Positions 51,425-61,429 of a stretch of DNA of 64,000 nucleotides are shown one piece after another. A program made the position numbers and the translations under genes. Source of the DNA: Streptomyces sp. SAI-127 (GTDB lineage: Bacteria > Actinomycetota > Actinomycetes > Streptomycetales > Streptomycetaceae); NCBI RefSeq assembly GCF_029894425.1, contig NZ_JARXYJ010000001.1:1240001-1304000 (forward strand). The letters run 5' to 3'. Below the pieces are notes generated by a model. It was not told the origin of the DNA. It was given only the letters and a program-made list of their open reading frames with translations, and did not search any database. Numbering within the stretch: the first letter of the stretch is position 1; each line of letters starts with the position of its first letter.

Positions 51425-52509
51425 CAGAGCACCACCACCGAGCGCAGGACGTCGCCGTGGTGCATGCGCTCGAACGCCTTCTCCACCTCGTCGAGTTGGA
51501 TGGTCTCGGTCACGAACGCCTCCAGGTCCAGGCGGCCTTGCAGATGCAGGTCGATCAGCATGGGGAAGTCGCGGGAGGGCAGGCAGTCGCCGTACCAGGA
51601 CGACTTGAGCGAGCCACCGCGGCCGAAGACGTCGAGGAGCGGCAGCTCCAGCTTCATCTCGGGGGTGGGCACGCCGACGAGCACGACGGTGCCGGCCAGG
51701 TCGCGGGCGTAGAAGGCCTGCTGGTACGTCTCGGGGCGGCCGACCGCCTCGATGACGACGTCGGCGCCGAAGCCGCCGGTCAGTTCACGGATCGCCTCGA
51801 CCGGATCCGCGTCCTTCGAGTTGACGGTGTGGGTCGCGCCCATGGTGCGGGCCTTCTCCAGCTTCCGGTCGTCGATGTCGACGGCGATGATCTTCGCCGC
51901 GCCCGCGAGGTTCGATCCGGCGATCGCCGCGTCGCCGACGCCACCGCAGCCGATGACGGCGACGGTGTCGCCCCGGCCGACCTGCCCGGTGTTGATCGCG
52001 GCACCGATGCCGGCCATCACTCCGCAGCCCAGCAGCCCCGCGACCGCCGCCGAGACGGAGGGGTCGACCTTGGTGCACTGACCCGCGGCGACCAGCGTCT
52101 TCTCGGCGAAGGCGCCGATGCCGAGGGCGGGCGAGAGTTCGGTGCCGTCGGTGAGGGTCATCTTCTGCCCGGCGTTGTGCGTGTTGAAGCAGTACCAGGG
52201 CCGCCCGCGCAGACACGCGCGGCAGTTCCCGCACACGGCACGCCAGTTGAGGATCACGAAGTCGCCGGGCGCGACCTCGGTCACCCCCTCGCCGACCGAC
52301 TCCACCACACCGGCGGCCTCGTGGCCCAGCAGGAAGGGGAAGTCGTCGTTGATCCCGCCCTGCTTGTAGTGCAGGTCGGTGTGGCAGACCCCGCAGGCCT
52401 GCACCTGGACGACGGCCTCGCCCGGCCCCGGGTCCGGCACGACGATCGTTTCCACCCGCACCGGCTCGTCCTTGCCGGGTGCGATCACTCCGCGTACCTC
52501 CTGCGCCAT
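51424..52509 (-). CDS. mscR: S-(hydroxymethyl)mycothiol dehydrogenase
   Basis: A 361-residue zinc-dependent class III-type alcohol dehydrogenase that oxidises the mycothiol-formaldehyde adduct with NAD. Catalytic zinc ligands lie in CGVCHTDLH and LGHEAAGV; structural zinc cysteines are in [19 protein letters not shown]. The NAD fold shows [12 protein letters not shown] and [12 protein letters not shown]. The sequence, including [19 protein letters not shown], fits the actinobacterial mycothiol-dependent enzyme rather than glutathione enzymes. It is divergent from the sulfur island, from which the operators are about 90 bases away, and coupled to the MBL gene. Confidence 0.93.
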   Translation of the reverse strand: MAQEVRGVIAPGKDEPVRVETIVVPDPGPGEAVVQVQACGVCHTDLHYKQGGINDDFPFLLGHEAAGVVESVGEGVTEVAPGDFVILNWRAVCGNCRACLRGRPWYCFNTHNAGQKMTLTDGTELSPALGIGAFAEKTLVAAGQCTKVDPSVSAAVAGLLGCGVMAGIGAAINTGQVGRGDTVAVIGCGGVGDAAIAGSNLAGAAKIIAVDIDDRKLEKARTMGATHTVNSKDADPVEAIRELTGGFGADVVIEAVGRPETYQQAFYARDLAGTVVLVGVPTPEMKLELPLLDVFGRGGSLKSSWYGDCLPSRDFPMLIDLHLQGRLDLEAFVTETIQLDEVEKAFERMHHGDVLRSVVVL

Positions 52510-52596
52510 GGCCCTGACCCTTCTTTCGCCCGGTGTACGTCCCTCCGACCCTACGCGCGACTGATCAGTAACGGCACCGATTCCAGGAGGCAAAAA

Positions 52597-52645
52597 TACC
52601 CCCGGGGGTACCTCTGCTACGGTGGAACACATACCCCCGGGGGTA
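52597..52645. promoter_or_regulatory. two CsoR/CstR-type palindromic operators flanking a -10 box
   Basis: Two identical perfect palindromes TACCCCCGGGGGTA lie at 52597-52610 and 52632-52645, 35 bases apart. Between them TACGGT (52618-52623) is a good -10 box, so the first site covers the -35 region and the second the transcription start of the sulfur operon. The C-run/G-run pattern is that of the CsoR/CstR/RcnR family, and a CstR-like gene lies in the same island. Confidence 0.85.
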
Positions 52646-52683
52646 ATTGACCCCGGGGTTGTCGCGAGGAGAGGAGCGCTGTC

Positions 52684-54582
52684 GTGTACTTCGTCGACAC
52701 CATCGAGGTGCCCGGCCTGGGCAACCGCGGCTATCTGGCGGGCGGCGCCGGCAGCGCCGTGGTGGTGGACCCGCCGCGGGACGTGGACCGGGTGATCGGG
52801 GCGGCCGCCGGGCGCGGGGTGCGGATCACCCACGTCGTCGAGACGCATGTCCACAACGACTACGTGACCGGCGGCCCGGAGCTGGCCCGGATCACGGGGG
52901 CCGCCTATCTGGTGCCGGCCGGGGCGCGGGTCGCGTTCGATCGGACGCCGGTCGCCGACGGGGACGTGGCGGAGATCGAGGACGGGCTGGCGCTGCGGGC
53001 GCTGGCCACGCCCGGGCACACCCCGCACCACATGGCGTACGTCCTGGAGGCGGCCGGGCGGGCGGTGGCCGTCTTCACCGGCGGCTCGCTGCTGATCGGC
53101 ACGGTGGGGCGGCCCGACCTCGTGGAGCCGGCGCTGACCGGCCGGCTGGCCCGGGCGCAGTACGACTCGGCTCATCGGCTGGCGGCGGAGCTGCCGGACG
53201 AGACGACGGTGCTGCCCACGCACGGGTTCGGCAGCTTCTGTTCCGCCGCGCAGGCGGCCGGCGGGGCGACGACGACCATCGGGCGGGAGCGCGGCTCGAA
53301 CGAGGCTCTGGTCAAGGACGTCGACACGTTCGTCGCCGAGCTGCTCGCGGGGCTGGACGACGTGCCCGCGTACTACGCGCACATGGGGCCGCTCAACGCC
53401 CGGGGGCCCGGCCCCGTGGATCTGACCCCGCCCCGCCCGGCGGACGCCGAGGAGATCGCGGCGCGGCTGGGGGCCGGTGAGTGGGTGGTGGATCTGCGGG
53501 ACCGGCGCGCGTTCGCCGAAGGGCATGTCGCCGGGGCGTTCAACTTCGAGGCCGAGGGGCAGCTCGCCACGTATCTGGCCTGGCTGGTCCCGTGGGGCAG
53601 GCCCGTGACGCTGCTGGCTGCCTCCCCCGCTCAACTCGCCCACGCCCAGCGGGAACTGGTCCGCGTCGGCATCGACCGGCCCGCCGCTGCGGCGACCGGT
53701 TCGCCGGCCGAGTGGATACGGGACGGGGAGTCGCCGCGCTCGTTCCCGCGTGGCACGTTCGCCGAGCTGGCCGCCCAGGGTTCCGACGGGGTCGTGGTGC
53801 TGGACGTGCGGCGGGACTCGGAGCGGTCGGGCGGTCACATCCGGGGCTCGCTGCACATTCCGTTGCACCGGCTGCGGGACCGGCTCTCGGAGATACCGGA
53901 CGGCACGGTGTGGGTGCACTGCGCGGGTGGGACGCGTGCGGCCATGGGAGCCTCGATCCTCGACGCGGCGGGGCGTGACGTGGTCGCCGTCGACGACGGG
54001 TTCACCTCCGCGGCCGCGGCCGGGCTCCCGATGGCGAGGATCACGGCCGAGGAGGCTCACGAGCGGACGGGGCCGGAGGCGGAGGCCGTACTCCTCGACG
54101 TGCGTGAGCACGCGGAGTGGGCGGCGGGGCATGCGCCCGGCGCTGTCCACGCTCCGCTGTCCGAGCTGGCGCGCGGTGCCCGGCTGCCCGGGGCCGCGGA
54201 GGACCGCCCGGTGGTCACGATCTGCCGCTCGGGCAAGCGGTCCCAAGAGGCGGCCGGGCTGCTCGCGGCACGGGGAGCGGACGTGGTGGACGTCCTGGGC
54301 GGGATGCGGGCCTGGGTGGAGGCGGGGCTTGCGGTGGTGGGGGGTTCCTCGGGCGGCCGGTCCGCGGCGGAGAGCTCGGCCGGAGCCAACGGCGGCTCCG
54401 GTGCGCCGACCGGGGCGGACGGATCGCCTGCCACTGACGGCCACTCCGACAGGCCTACCGGGACGGACGGTACGTCGGGTACGTCCCACGCACATTCCCC
54501 GGCTCCCGACGGCCCCTCCCCCGCGCCGCCCCGCACCCCCGCCGCCCAGGCCGCGGTCGACGCCGCCACCCGCCGCGCGTGA
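52684..54582 (+). CDS. persulfide-dioxygenase-like MBL protein fused to three rhodanese domains
   Basis: A 632-residue protein. Residues 1-245 are an ETHE1/BLH-type MBL domain with ETHVHNDY (His55, His57, Asp59), His112 in TPGHTPHH and His180. The Asp usually found in FTGD is Gly134 here (FTGGSLLIG), so one iron ligand of persulfide dioxygenases is missing. Rhodanese-like domains follow at about 252-345 (no active Cys), 358-448 (Cys413 in HCAGGTRA) and 456-553 (Cys514 in CRSGKRSQ). The tail from 554 is Gly/Ser/Pro-rich. Expected role: handling of persulfide and sulfane sulfur. GTG start after GGAG; two operators upstream; GTGA overlap with the next gene. Confidence 0.85.
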   Translation: MYFVDTIEVPGLGNRGYLAGGAGSAVVVDPPRDVDRVIGAAAGRGVRITHVVETHVHNDYVTGGPELARITGAAYLVPAGARVAFDRTPVADGDVAEIEDGLALRALATPGHTPHHMAYVLEAAGRAVAVFTGGSLLIGTVGRPDLVEPALTGRLARAQYDSAHRLAAELPDETTVLPTHGFGSFCSAAQAAGGATTTIGRERGSNEALVKDVDTFVAELLAGLDDVPAYYAHMGPLNARGPGPVDLTPPRPADAEEIAARLGAGEWVVDLRDRRAFAEGHVAGAFNFEAEGQLATYLAWLVPWGRPVTLLAASPAQLAHAQRELVRVGIDRPAAAATGSPAEWIRDGESPRSFPRGTFAELAAQGSDGVVVLDVRRDSERSGGHIRGSLHIPLHRLRDRLSEIPDGTVWVHCAGGTRAAMGASILDAAGRDVVAVDDGFTSAAAAGLPMARITAEEAHERTGPEAEAVLLDVREHAEWAAGHAPGAVHAPLSELARGARLPGAAEDRPVVTICRSGKRSQEAAGLLAARGADVVDVLGGMRAWVEAGLAVVGGSSGGRSAAESSAGANGGSGAPTGADGSPATDGHSDRPTGTDGTSGTSHAHSPAPDGPSPAPPRTPAAQAAVDAATRRA

Positions 54583-55328
54583 GCGCTCTCGTCCTCGCAC
54601 TGCTCGCCGGCGGCCTCACCGGTCTGGCGCTCGGCGCGCTCGGCGGGGGTGGCAGCATGCTCGCCGTACCCGCGATGATCTATCTGCTCGGCTTCAGTCC
54701 GGCCGCGGCCACCACCGCCGCGCTCGTCGTCGTCACCCTCACCTCCGTGACCGCGCTGGTCACCCATGCCCGCGGGGGCGCGGTGCGCTGGCGTGAGGGC
54801 GCCCTGTTCGCTGCGGCGGGACTCGTGCCCGCGGCGATCGGCGGCGCGGTGTCCGGGCGGCTGCCGGCAGGCGTGCTCACGGCTGCGTTCGCCGTGGTCG
54901 CCGCCCTCGCCGCCGTCCGTATGCTCCGGCCGTCGGCATCCGTACGGCCGGACGGTGTACCGGTGCGCACGAGTCGCGTCGCCCGGGCCGGGGCGGGGCT
55001 CGGCGCGGTGACCGGTGTCCTGGGCGTGGGCGGCGGGTTTCTCGCCGTACCGGCACTGGTGAACGTCATCGGACTGCGCATGAGAGCCGCCGTCGGGACC
55101 AGTCTCCTGGTCATCACCGTCAACTCCCTGACCGCGCTGGCGGCCCGCGCGGGCACGAGCGTGGACGTCGACTGGGGTGCGGTCGCCCCGTTCGCGGCGA
55201 CCGCGGTGCTCGGCGCCTGGGACGGCAGGCGCCTGGCCGCCAAGGTGTCGGCAGGCGCACTGCAGCGTACGTTCGCCGTGGCACTGCTGGCCGTGGCCGC
55301 GTTCATGCTGGCGGACGCCGTCCTGTGA
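54579..55328 (+). CDS. TauE/SafE-family sulfur-compound exporter
   Basis: A 249-residue membrane protein with eight helices in two repeats, each with the family's glycine motif: [20 protein letters not shown] near residues 18-37 and [20 protein letters not shown] near 146-165. The family exports sulfite, thiosulfate or related anions. Its GTG overlaps the stop of the preceding gene (GTGA), so both are translated together. It would remove the product of sulfane-sulfur oxidation. Convergent with the repressor gene three bases away. Confidence 0.9.
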   Translation: MSALVLALLAGGLTGLALGALGGGGSMLAVPAMIYLLGFSPAAATTAALVVVTLTSVTALVTHARGGAVRWREGALFAAAGLVPAAIGGAVSGRLPAGVLTAAFAVVAALAAVRMLRPSASVRPDGVPVRTSRVARAGAGLGAVTGVLGVGGGFLAVPALVNVIGLRMRAAVGTSLLVITVNSLTALAARAGTSVDVDWGAVAPFAATAVLGAWDGRRLAAKVSAGALQRTFAVALLAVAAFMLADAVL

Positions 55329-55331
55329 ACG

Positions 55332-55676
<345 letters not shown>

Positions 55677-55708
55677 TCACCAGCCTCTCAGGAAGGACCA
55701 CGCACGCC

Positions 55709-56272
55709 ATGACCCCCACCGCCCTCGACGCCTCGCAGGTGGCCGCCCGACTGGACGCACTGACCGTCGTCGATGTCCGTACCCCGGGCGAGTACGCGTC
55801 CGGACATCTGCCCGGCGCGCTCAACATCCCCCTGGACCGGATCAGGCGTGCCCTGCCCGCACTCCGGGAGGTGCGCGGCGAACTGCTCGTCGTCTGCGCC
55901 TCCGGCGCGCGTGCGCTCAGCGCGTGCGAGGTCCTCTCCGAGCACGGCATACGGGCCGTCACCCTGACCGGCGGCACACAGGGCTGGGCCGCGGCCGGGC
56001 AGCGGCTCGAGCGGCCGGCCGCGGGCTCCCGTGCCGTCTGGGCCATGGAACGCCAGGTCCGCCTCACCGCGGGCACCGTCGTCCTGGCCGGGCTGGGACT
56101 CGGACTCCTGCACCCCGCCTGGCAGTTGCTCTGCGCGGGAATCGCGGGCGGCCTGGTCTTCTCGGCACTCACCAACACCTGCGGCATGGCCGTCCTGTTG
56201 GGGAAACTCCCGCACAACCGGACACGGACCACCGACCTCGACGCGACCCTGGCCGCGCTCACCCACCGCTGA
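55709..56272 (+). CDS. rhodanese-DUF2892 membrane protein
   Basis: A 187-residue protein: a rhodanese domain at residues 5-103 with active-site loop CASGAR, and a C-terminal DUF2892-type pair of membrane helices (AGTVVLAGLGLGLL and AGIAGGLVFSAL, then NTCGMAVLLGKLP). Similar to YgaP-type proteins, which hold the sulfurtransferase at the membrane. ATG at 55709 has AGGAAGGA some 12 bases upstream. It is divergent from the CstR-like repressor and shares its operator, so it belongs to the sulfur regulon. Confidence 0.88.
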   Translation: MTPTALDASQVAARLDALTVVDVRTPGEYASGHLPGALNIPLDRIRRALPALREVRGELLVVCASGARALSACEVLSEHGIRAVTLTGGTQGWAAAGQRLERPAAGSRAVWAMERQVRLTAGTVVLAGLGLGLLHPAWQLLCAGIAGGLVFSALTNTCGMAVLLGKLPHNRTRTTDLDATLAALTHR

Positions 56273-56339
56273 GCCGTCAGCGCGGGAAGTCCAGACGTAG
56301 CCTGAAGGCTCCGCACGCCGTCGGGCCCGAAGGAGCACC

Positions 56340-58094
56340 GTGAGCATCACCGAGACTGAGACCGGCCCGCCGACCTGGCGGCTGCTCCTCGGATACGTAC
56401 GGCCGCACCGGTGGACCTTGCTGGCAGGTGCCGTTCTCTCGCTGCTGACGGGCGCCACCGGTCTGCTGCTGCCGCTGGTGGCGCGGGAGTTGATCGACGA
56501 CCTGTCCCACGACCGCACGATCACCGGCGCGTTGTTCGTCATGTCGGGGCTGGTGATCGCCAACGCGGCGCTGGGCGGGCTGGGTTCGTACGTGCTGCGG
56601 CGCACCGCGGAGTCCGTGGTGCTCGGCGCGCGGCGCGCACTGTCGTCGTATCTGCTGCGACTGCGCATCGCGGCCGTGGACCGCACCGAACCCGGCGACC
56701 TGATGGCCCGGATCACCTCGGACACGACCCTGCTGCGCGAGGTCACAACCGACTCGCTCGTGGGCCTGGGCACCGGCGGACTCACGCTGGTCGCGACCGT
56801 GGTGATGATGGGCTTCGTCGATCCGGTGCTGCTGGGCGTCACGCTGGCGGTGATCCTGGCCGCGGGCACGGTCCTCGGGGTGATCGTGCCCCGCATCAAC
56901 CGGGCGAGCCGGCAGGCGCAGGACGCGGTCGGTGTGATGGGCGCCTCGCTGGAACGCATTCTGGGCGCGCTGCGCACGGTCAAGGCGTCCGGCGCCGAGC
57001 ACCGCGAGGAACGGACGCTGCACGCGGCGGCCGAGGAGTCGTGGCGGCAGAGCGTGCGGGCCGCCAAGTGGTCGGCGGCGGCGGGCAATACGGCCGGGCT
57101 CGCGATGCAGATCGCGTTCATCACGGTGCTCGCGGTGGGTGGGGCGCGGGTCGCCACCGGGGCGATCGACGTCGGCACACTGGTCGCGTTCCTGCTGTAC
57201 GTCTTCTATCTGATGTCGCCGATCCAGCAGGTCGTCGGGGCGATCACGCAGTACCAGACGGGGGCCGCGGCCCTCTCCCGGATCCAGGAGGCGCTGGGGC
57301 TGCCCGCCGAACCGGCCGCTCAGCCCGCGCCGTTGCCCACCGACGGGGCGGAGCCGGCTTCGGTGGCCTTCTCGGACGTGCGGTTCCGGTACGCCGACGA
57401 TCTGCCGTACGTCCACCACGGGGTGACCTTCGACGTACCCGCGCGGGGGATGACGGCGTTCGTCGGCCCGTCGGGGGCGGGGAAGACGACGGTGTTCTCG
57501 TTGATCGAGCGGTTCTACGATCCCGAGGCCGGGGTCGTCACGCTGGACGGACGGGATCTCTCGGAGTGGGACCTTCCGCAACTGCGGTCCGCGATCGGCT
57601 ACGTGGAGCAGGACGCTCCCGTGCTGTCGGGGTCGCTGCGGGAGAATCTGCTGCTCGGGAATCCGGAGGCGGACGAGGACGCGGTGTCGCGCGTGCTGAA
57701 GACGACCCGGCTCGACGGTCTGGTGGCCGGGATGCCCAAGGGGTTGGAGACGCTGGTCGGGCATCGCGGGACCAAGTTGTCGGGTGGGGAGCGGCAACGG
57801 GTGGCGATCGCCCGGGCGTTGCTGCGGCGGCCCCGGCTGTTGCTGCTCGACGAGGCCACGTCCCAGCTGGACGCGGTGAACGAGGCGGCGTTGCGGGACA
57901 CCGTGGCGGACGTGGCGCGTACGACCACGGTGCTGGTGGTGGCGCATCGGCTGTCCACGGTGACGATGGCGGACCGGATCGTGGTCATGGACGCGGGACG
58001 CGTCCGCGCGGTGGGGACGCATCGGGAACTGGTCGCCGGAGATCCGTTGTACGCGGAACTCGCCGCTACCCAGTTCCTGGCGACCGCCGGCTGA
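56340..58094 (+). CDS. ABC exporter half-transporter (membrane domain plus ATPase)
   Basis: A 584-residue fused half-transporter of the multidrug/lipid exporter type. About residues 15-310 hold six helices, and 340-575 the nucleotide-binding domain: Walker [10 protein letters not shown], signature [15 protein letters not shown], Walker [13 protein letters not shown] and switch His in VAHRLST. It would work as a homodimer or with a partner encoded elsewhere; no second half-transporter is adjacent. GTG start follows GAAGGAG. Substrate unknown. Confidence 0.93.
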   Translation: MSITETETGPPTWRLLLGYVRPHRWTLLAGAVLSLLTGATGLLLPLVARELIDDLSHDRTITGALFVMSGLVIANAALGGLGSYVLRRTAESVVLGARRALSSYLLRLRIAAVDRTEPGDLMARITSDTTLLREVTTDSLVGLGTGGLTLVATVVMMGFVDPVLLGVTLAVILAAGTVLGVIVPRINRASRQAQDAVGVMGASLERILGALRTVKASGAEHREERTLHAAAEESWRQSVRAAKWSAAAGNTAGLAMQIAFITVLAVGGARVATGAIDVGTLVAFLLYVFYLMSPIQQVVGAITQYQTGAAALSRIQEALGLPAEPAAQPAPLPTDGAEPASVAFSDVRFRYADDLPYVHHGVTFDVPARGMTAFVGPSGAGKTTVFSLIERFYDPEAGVVTLDGRDLSEWDLPQLRSAIGYVEQDAPVLSGSLRENLLLGNPEADEDAVSRVLKTTRLDGLVAGMPKGLETLVGHRGTKLSGGERQRVAIARALLRRPRLLLLDEATSQLDAVNEAALRDTVADVARTTTVLVVAHRLSTVTMADRIVVMDAGRVRAVGTHRELVAGDPLYAELAATQFLATAG

Positions 58095-58127
58095 GATCGT
58101 CTGCGGCGCCGCGGCCAGTGCATACGT

Positions 58128-58159
58128 CGAGGGCCGCCCGGTCATCCGGGCGGCCCTCG
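58128..58159. terminator. strong bidirectional terminator
   Basis: Fourteen-base perfect arms CGAGGGCCGCCCGG (58128-58141) and CCGGGCGGCCCTCG (58146-58159) with a four-base loop lie between the convergent exporter and small secreted-protein genes. Confidence 0.85.
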
Positions 58160-58176
58160 GTGTCCGTGCGGGAGAC

Positions 58177-58458
58177 TCAGCCCCCGATACCCGGCAGCAG
58201 CCCGGTGACGGGGGCGACGAGGTCGGTGACCTCGGTCAGCTTGTTGACCTGGTTGAGCCCCGCCAGCTGCTCGGAGACGCGCGGGACCTCGTCCTGGTGC
58301 TCCGCGGGGATGTCACTCACCGCGAGCGAGTCGATCACGGCGATCGGGTTGAGCTGCCCGGCGTCCGGGGCGTCGGCCGCGGTCGCGAGGGGGGCGGTGA
58401 GCGCGGTGACGCCGACGGCGAGACCGACGGCGGCGGCGATACGTCGAGTTGAGATCAT
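58177..58458 (-). CDS. small secreted protein
   Basis: A 93-residue exported protein: signal to about residue 27 (VGLAVGVTALTAPLATAA), then a 65-residue mature part ending in a hydrophobic glycine-rich segment (TGLLPGIGG). This design is common among abundant Streptomyces secreted proteins of unknown function, where the terminal segment may bind the envelope. ATG start. It is not a chaplin: the chaplin consensus and paired Cys are absent. Confidence 0.6.
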   Translation of the reverse strand: MISTRRIAAAVGLAVGVTALTAPLATAADAPDAGQLNPIAVIDSLAVSDIPAEHQDEVPRVSEQLAGLNQVNKLTEVTDLVAPVTGLLPGIGG

Positions 58459-58628
58459 GTTGGCAGCAACGCGGGCGGGGCCCTCGCCGACACGGCCGCC
58501 CGGCGCCGCTCACCCGTCAGGCGGAGCGCCCGGCCTGCGCTTGCCGTGGCCGCCGGGGCGGAGGAGTCTCGAAGAAAGAGGCCCTACGGCCCGCTCCTTG
58601 TCGGCCGGGGCCTTCGAAGGAGGTCATC

Positions 58629-58994
58629 ATGGGCACCGCGGCACGACCCGGCTTCGACACCGACATCCTGCGCCAGGGCATCGAGGGACACACCCCGGAG
58701 ACGCTTCTGGCTCTGTACGCGGACGACGCGGAGATACGCCTCGTCAACCGGAACGCCACACCCAGCAACCCCAAGGTCCTGCACGGCCGTCACGAGATCG
58801 GCGAGATGCTGAGCGACGTCTACAGCCGCGACATGACCCACAAGCTGGAAGGGTGCGTGGTCCAGGGCGATCGCGCGGCCTACAGCGAATCCTGCCAGTA
58901 CTCGGACGGCATGCGCGTCCTGTCGGAGTCGATGGTCACCCTGCGCGACGGCAAGATCTCCGAGCAGATCATCATCGAGGCCTGGGACGAGTAG
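58629..58994 (+). CDS. NTF2-like (SnoaL-type) protein
   Basis: A 121-residue protein with the NTF2-like fold: helical start ILRQGIEGHTPETLLALYAD, DDAEIRLVNRN strand, HGRHEIGEMLSDVYSRDM and the final sheet MVTLRDGKISEQIIIEAW. AAGGAGG eight bases before the ATG is one of the best ribosome-binding sites of the window. It may bind or isomerise a small molecule; the active-site residues of known isomerases are not obvious. It is convergent with the MarR gene. Confidence 0.75.
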   Translation: MGTAARPGFDTDILRQGIEGHTPETLLALYADDAEIRLVNRNATPSNPKVLHGRHEIGEMLSDVYSRDMTHKLEGCVVQGDRAAYSESCQYSDGMRVLSESMVTLRDGKISEQIIIEAWDE

Positions 58995-59016
58995 GAACCA
59001 GAGCCGGGAGGGACCG

Positions 59017-59544
59017 TCACATCACGGCTGACCTGGGCCTTCCCGGCCCGTCCGGGGATGACTCGGCGGCCACGACCAGCTTCCGCAGCAGGTCCGCGAG
59101 TGTGCGCCGCTCTGCCGGGGTGAGTGCCGAGAGCAGCGCGAGCTCACCCGCCTCCTCCGAGCTGACCTGCTGCTCGAACGCGGCGTGCCCGGCCTCGGTG
59201 AGCCGGACCCGCACCCGTCGCCGGTCGTCGTCCTCGTGCGTCCGGACGATCAGTCCGGCGTCCTCCAGCGGCGTCAGCCGGGCCGACAGGGCTCCCCGGG
59301 TCAGTCCCAGGTGGTCGGCGAGGAGCGAGGGGCTCCCGGTGTACGGCGGGCCGAGCCGGCGCAGGGTCAGCAGCACTTTGTACTGCCAGTTCCGCAGTCC
59401 GTCGGAGTCGAGGGTGTCGCGGCGGGCCTGGGACGCGTACCGGGCCAGGATGGCCAGCCGCGCGAAGATCGCCTCCTTGACGGGGTCCATCCAGTCGAGT
59501 TCCTTCGCCCACAGCTCGACGTGCCGGTCGACCGAGTCCCGCAT
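59017..59544 (-). CDS. MarR-family transcriptional regulator
   Basis: A 175-residue winged-helix repressor. The recognition region is SLLADHLGLTRGALSARLTP, the wing EDDDRRRVRVRLTEAG, and both ends are helical for dimerisation. ATG at 59544. It is divergent from a TPR-like gene; the 61-base gap contains two direct repeats that overlap that gene's promoter, so it probably represses it and itself. The ligand is unknown. Confidence 0.92.
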   Translation of the reverse strand: MRDSVDRHVELWAKELDWMDPVKEAIFARLAILARYASQARRDTLDSDGLRNWQYKVLLTLRRLGPPYTGSPSLLADHLGLTRGALSARLTPLEDAGLIVRTHEDDDRRRVRVRLTEAGHAAFEQQVSSEEAGELALLSALTPAERRTLADLLRKLVVAAESSPDGPGRPRSAVM

Positions 59545-59559
59545 TACCCGCCCCCTGCA

Positions 59560-59597
59560 ATGGTTTTCTTGTGGATGGTTTTTCGTCTGACTACCTT
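59560..59597 (+). promoter_or_regulatory. leaderless promoter overlapping a direct-repeat operator
   Basis: TTGTGG (59569-59574) and TACCTT (59592-59597) form a -35/-10 pair with 17 bases between, ending eight bases before the ATG at 59606, so the transcript may be leaderless. ATGGTTTT occurs twice, at 59560-59567 and 59575-59582, on both sides of the -35 box. The MarR protein of the divergent gene is the likely binder. Confidence 0.5.
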
Positions 59598-59605
59598 GCC
59601 CTGTC

Positions 59606-60445
59606 ATGACGAACACCATGGACACAATCGTCGAATTCGACGAACTCCTCGCCTCCGCACGCGAGTTGGCGCTTGCGGGACGGTGGGAGCGGGCACTGCG
59701 CCTCCTGGACGCGACGACCTGTGACACCGCCGGGGACCGCGCCCGGCTCGCTCTCGCGGCGGCCGAAGTCGCCCTTCAGAGCGACTGGTTCGGCGGTACG
59801 GACCTCACGGCCGGCCGTGCCGAGCAGGCGGAGAAGGAGTCGACGGGCGCCGACTGGGATCTGGCCTTCGTCCGGCTGCGGCACGACTACTTCCGGCTGC
59901 TGCGCAGCGAGGGCACCTTCCGGCCCGGCCCGGAGGGCAAGGATCCCGAGGCACTGGCCGGCCTGCGGCGCGACGCGCACGACCTGCGCGAGGACGCCCC
60001 GGACGAGATCCGGCGCGGCTGGGCATCGATGTACCTGGGGCTGATCGCCGACAACCTCTTCGCCGAGCGTACGGCCGCCCCCGCCCACTACGAGGCCGCG
60101 CTGGGCGCCGGTGAGTCGGGCGGCGACGACCTGCTGGTGCGGGAGGCGCTGCGGCATCTCGGCGACCACGACCACGACGCCGGCGATCACGACGGCGCCC
60201 TGGAGCGCTGGCGGCGGGCCACCACCCTGGGCGCCCGGGCCGGGATGGTCCCCGGTGTGCTCACCCAGCAGATGCTCCTCGCGGTCCTGGCCCGCGACAC
60301 GGGCGACGAAGCCGGGGCGACCGCGCTGGCACGGGAGATCGCCCACTGGGCCGGGGCGATCGGCGCCGAGCACGTCCAAGCCCAGGCGGCCGGCTTCCTC
60401 GCGGGGGCCGATCCGACGGCTCCGCCGCAGGAGAGCGGGGCGTGA
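59606..60445 (+). CDS. TPR-like hypothetical protein controlled by MarR
   Basis: A 279-residue soluble protein built of helical pairs resembling tetratricopeptide repeats (ELALAGRWERALRLLDATT, then RREALRHLGDHDHDAGDHDG-type repeats in the second half). It has no catalytic motif, signal or membrane segment. In Streptomyces, such genes next to MarR regulators are common, but I do not recognise a function. Two starts are possible (59606 and 59618); the first fits a leaderless transcript. The stop overlaps a possible -35 region of the next gene's promoter. Confidence 0.65.
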   Translation: MTNTMDTIVEFDELLASARELALAGRWERALRLLDATTCDTAGDRARLALAAAEVALQSDWFGGTDLTAGRAEQAEKESTGADWDLAFVRLRHDYFRLLRSEGTFRPGPEGKDPEALAGLRRDAHDLREDAPDEIRRGWASMYLGLIADNLFAERTAAPAHYEAALGAGESGGDDLLVREALRHLGDHDHDAGDHDGALERWRRATTLGARAGMVPGVLTQQMLLAVLARDTGDEAGATALAREIAHWAGAIGAEHVQAQAAGFLAGADPTAPPQESGA

Positions 60446-60463
60446 CCGCCGTAGCGGGTCGGC

Positions 60464-60550
60464 TAACCTGAGGTACGGACCGTGACTGGCGCTGAGGTGG
60501 AGCACCACCGGGGAGCGGTCCGCACACCCGATGCCGTGCGCCTGGGCGAT
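60464..60550 (+). ncRNA. ZTP (pfl) riboswitch with its promoter -10 box
   Basis: TAACCT at 60464-60469 is a -10 candidate; the aptamer follows. From about 60479 the conserved core reads GACCGTGACTGGCG, then the paired arms GGTGG and CCACCGGGGAGC, and the distal helix/pseudoknot part GCCGTGCGCCTGGGC (60533-60547). These are the invariant elements of the pfl motif, which binds the folate-stress signal ZTP and is often found in front of folD. Expression of the next gene should rise when ZTP or its precursor accumulates. Expression platform: 60551-60576, overlapping CAGGAG. Confidence 0.9.
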
Positions 60551-60576
60551 TCCTTCGATCGGCTCAGGAGTGGATC

Positions 60577-61428
60577 ATGTCTCAGGCACGGCTCATGGAC
60601 GGCACCGCGCTCGCCGGGCGCATCATCGAGGAGACCGCCAAGCGGGCGGCCGACCTCACCGGGCGCACCGGACGGGCGCCCTGTCTCGCGACGGTCCTGG
60701 TCGGCGAGGATCCCGCCTCCGTCACCTACGTCCGTATGAAGCGCAACCGCTGCCGCAAGGCGGGTATCGAGTCGCGCCATGTGGAGCTGCCCGCGGACAC
60801 CACCACCGAACAACTCGTCGGCACACTGCGGGAGTTGTCGGCCGACCCCACCGTGCACGGCATCCTGCTCCAGCACCCGATGGGCCCGCACATCGACGAG
60901 CGGGCGGCGTTCGAGGCGATCGCTCCGGAGAAGGACGTCGACGGCGTCACCTTCGCGTCCTTCGCGACGATGAGCTTCGGGCTGCCGGGCTTCGTGTCGT
61001 GCACACCCGGCGGGATCATGCGGCTGCTCGACGAGTACGGCGTCGACCCGGCCGGCAAGCGGGCCGTGGTCGTGGGCCGCAGCGCGATCCTCGGCAAGCC
61101 GGCCGGCATGCTGCTGCTCGCCCGGGACGCCACGGTGACGTACTGCCACTCCCGTACGGCGGACCTGTCGGCGGCCGTACGGGAGGCGGACATCGTGGTC
61201 GCCGCGGTGGGCCGGCCCCGGTTGATCCGGGGCCAGGACATCAAGCCCGGCGCGGTCGTCGTCGACGCCGGGTACAACGCCGGCAACGTCGGTGACGTCG
61301 ACTTCGGCTCCGCGATGGAGCGGGCCTCGCTGATCACGCCGGTGCCGGGCGGGGTCGGTCCGATGACCATCGCCACGCTGCTGGAGCAGACCGTCGACGC
61401 GGCGGTGGCCGCCGCCCGGCAGAGCTAG
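60577..61428 (+). CDS. folD: bifunctional methylenetetrahydrofolate dehydrogenase/cyclohydrolase
   Basis: A 283-residue enzyme that interconverts 5,10-methylene- and 10-formyl-tetrahydrofolate. The catalytic Lys sits in SVTYVRMKRNRCRKAGI, the substrate loop in ILLQHPMGPHID, the Rossmann part in VVGRSAILGKPAG, and the C-terminal signature is TPVPGGVGPMTIA. CAGGAG precedes the ATG. A ZTP riboswitch lies directly upstream and links it to one-carbon supply for purine synthesis. Whether it is the only folD of the genome cannot be seen here; some residues (MKRNRC for the common KxxAC) differ from usual housekeeping sequences. Confidence 0.95.
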   Translation: MSQARLMDGTALAGRIIEETAKRAADLTGRTGRAPCLATVLVGEDPASVTYVRMKRNRCRKAGIESRHVELPADTTTEQLVGTLRELSADPTVHGILLQHPMGPHIDERAAFEAIAPEKDVDGVTFASFATMSFGLPGFVSCTPGGIMRLLDEYGVDPAGKRAVVVGRSAILGKPAGMLLLARDATVTYCHSRTADLSAAVREADIVVAAVGRPRLIRGQDIKPGAVVVDAGYNAGNVGDVDFGSAMERASLITPVPGGVGPMTIATLLEQTVDAAVAAARQS

Positions 61429-61429
61429 A

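Noticed and set aside
58177..58458. Chaplin or RdlA-type surface protein
   Set aside because: The mature part lacks the chaplin core sequence and paired cysteines.
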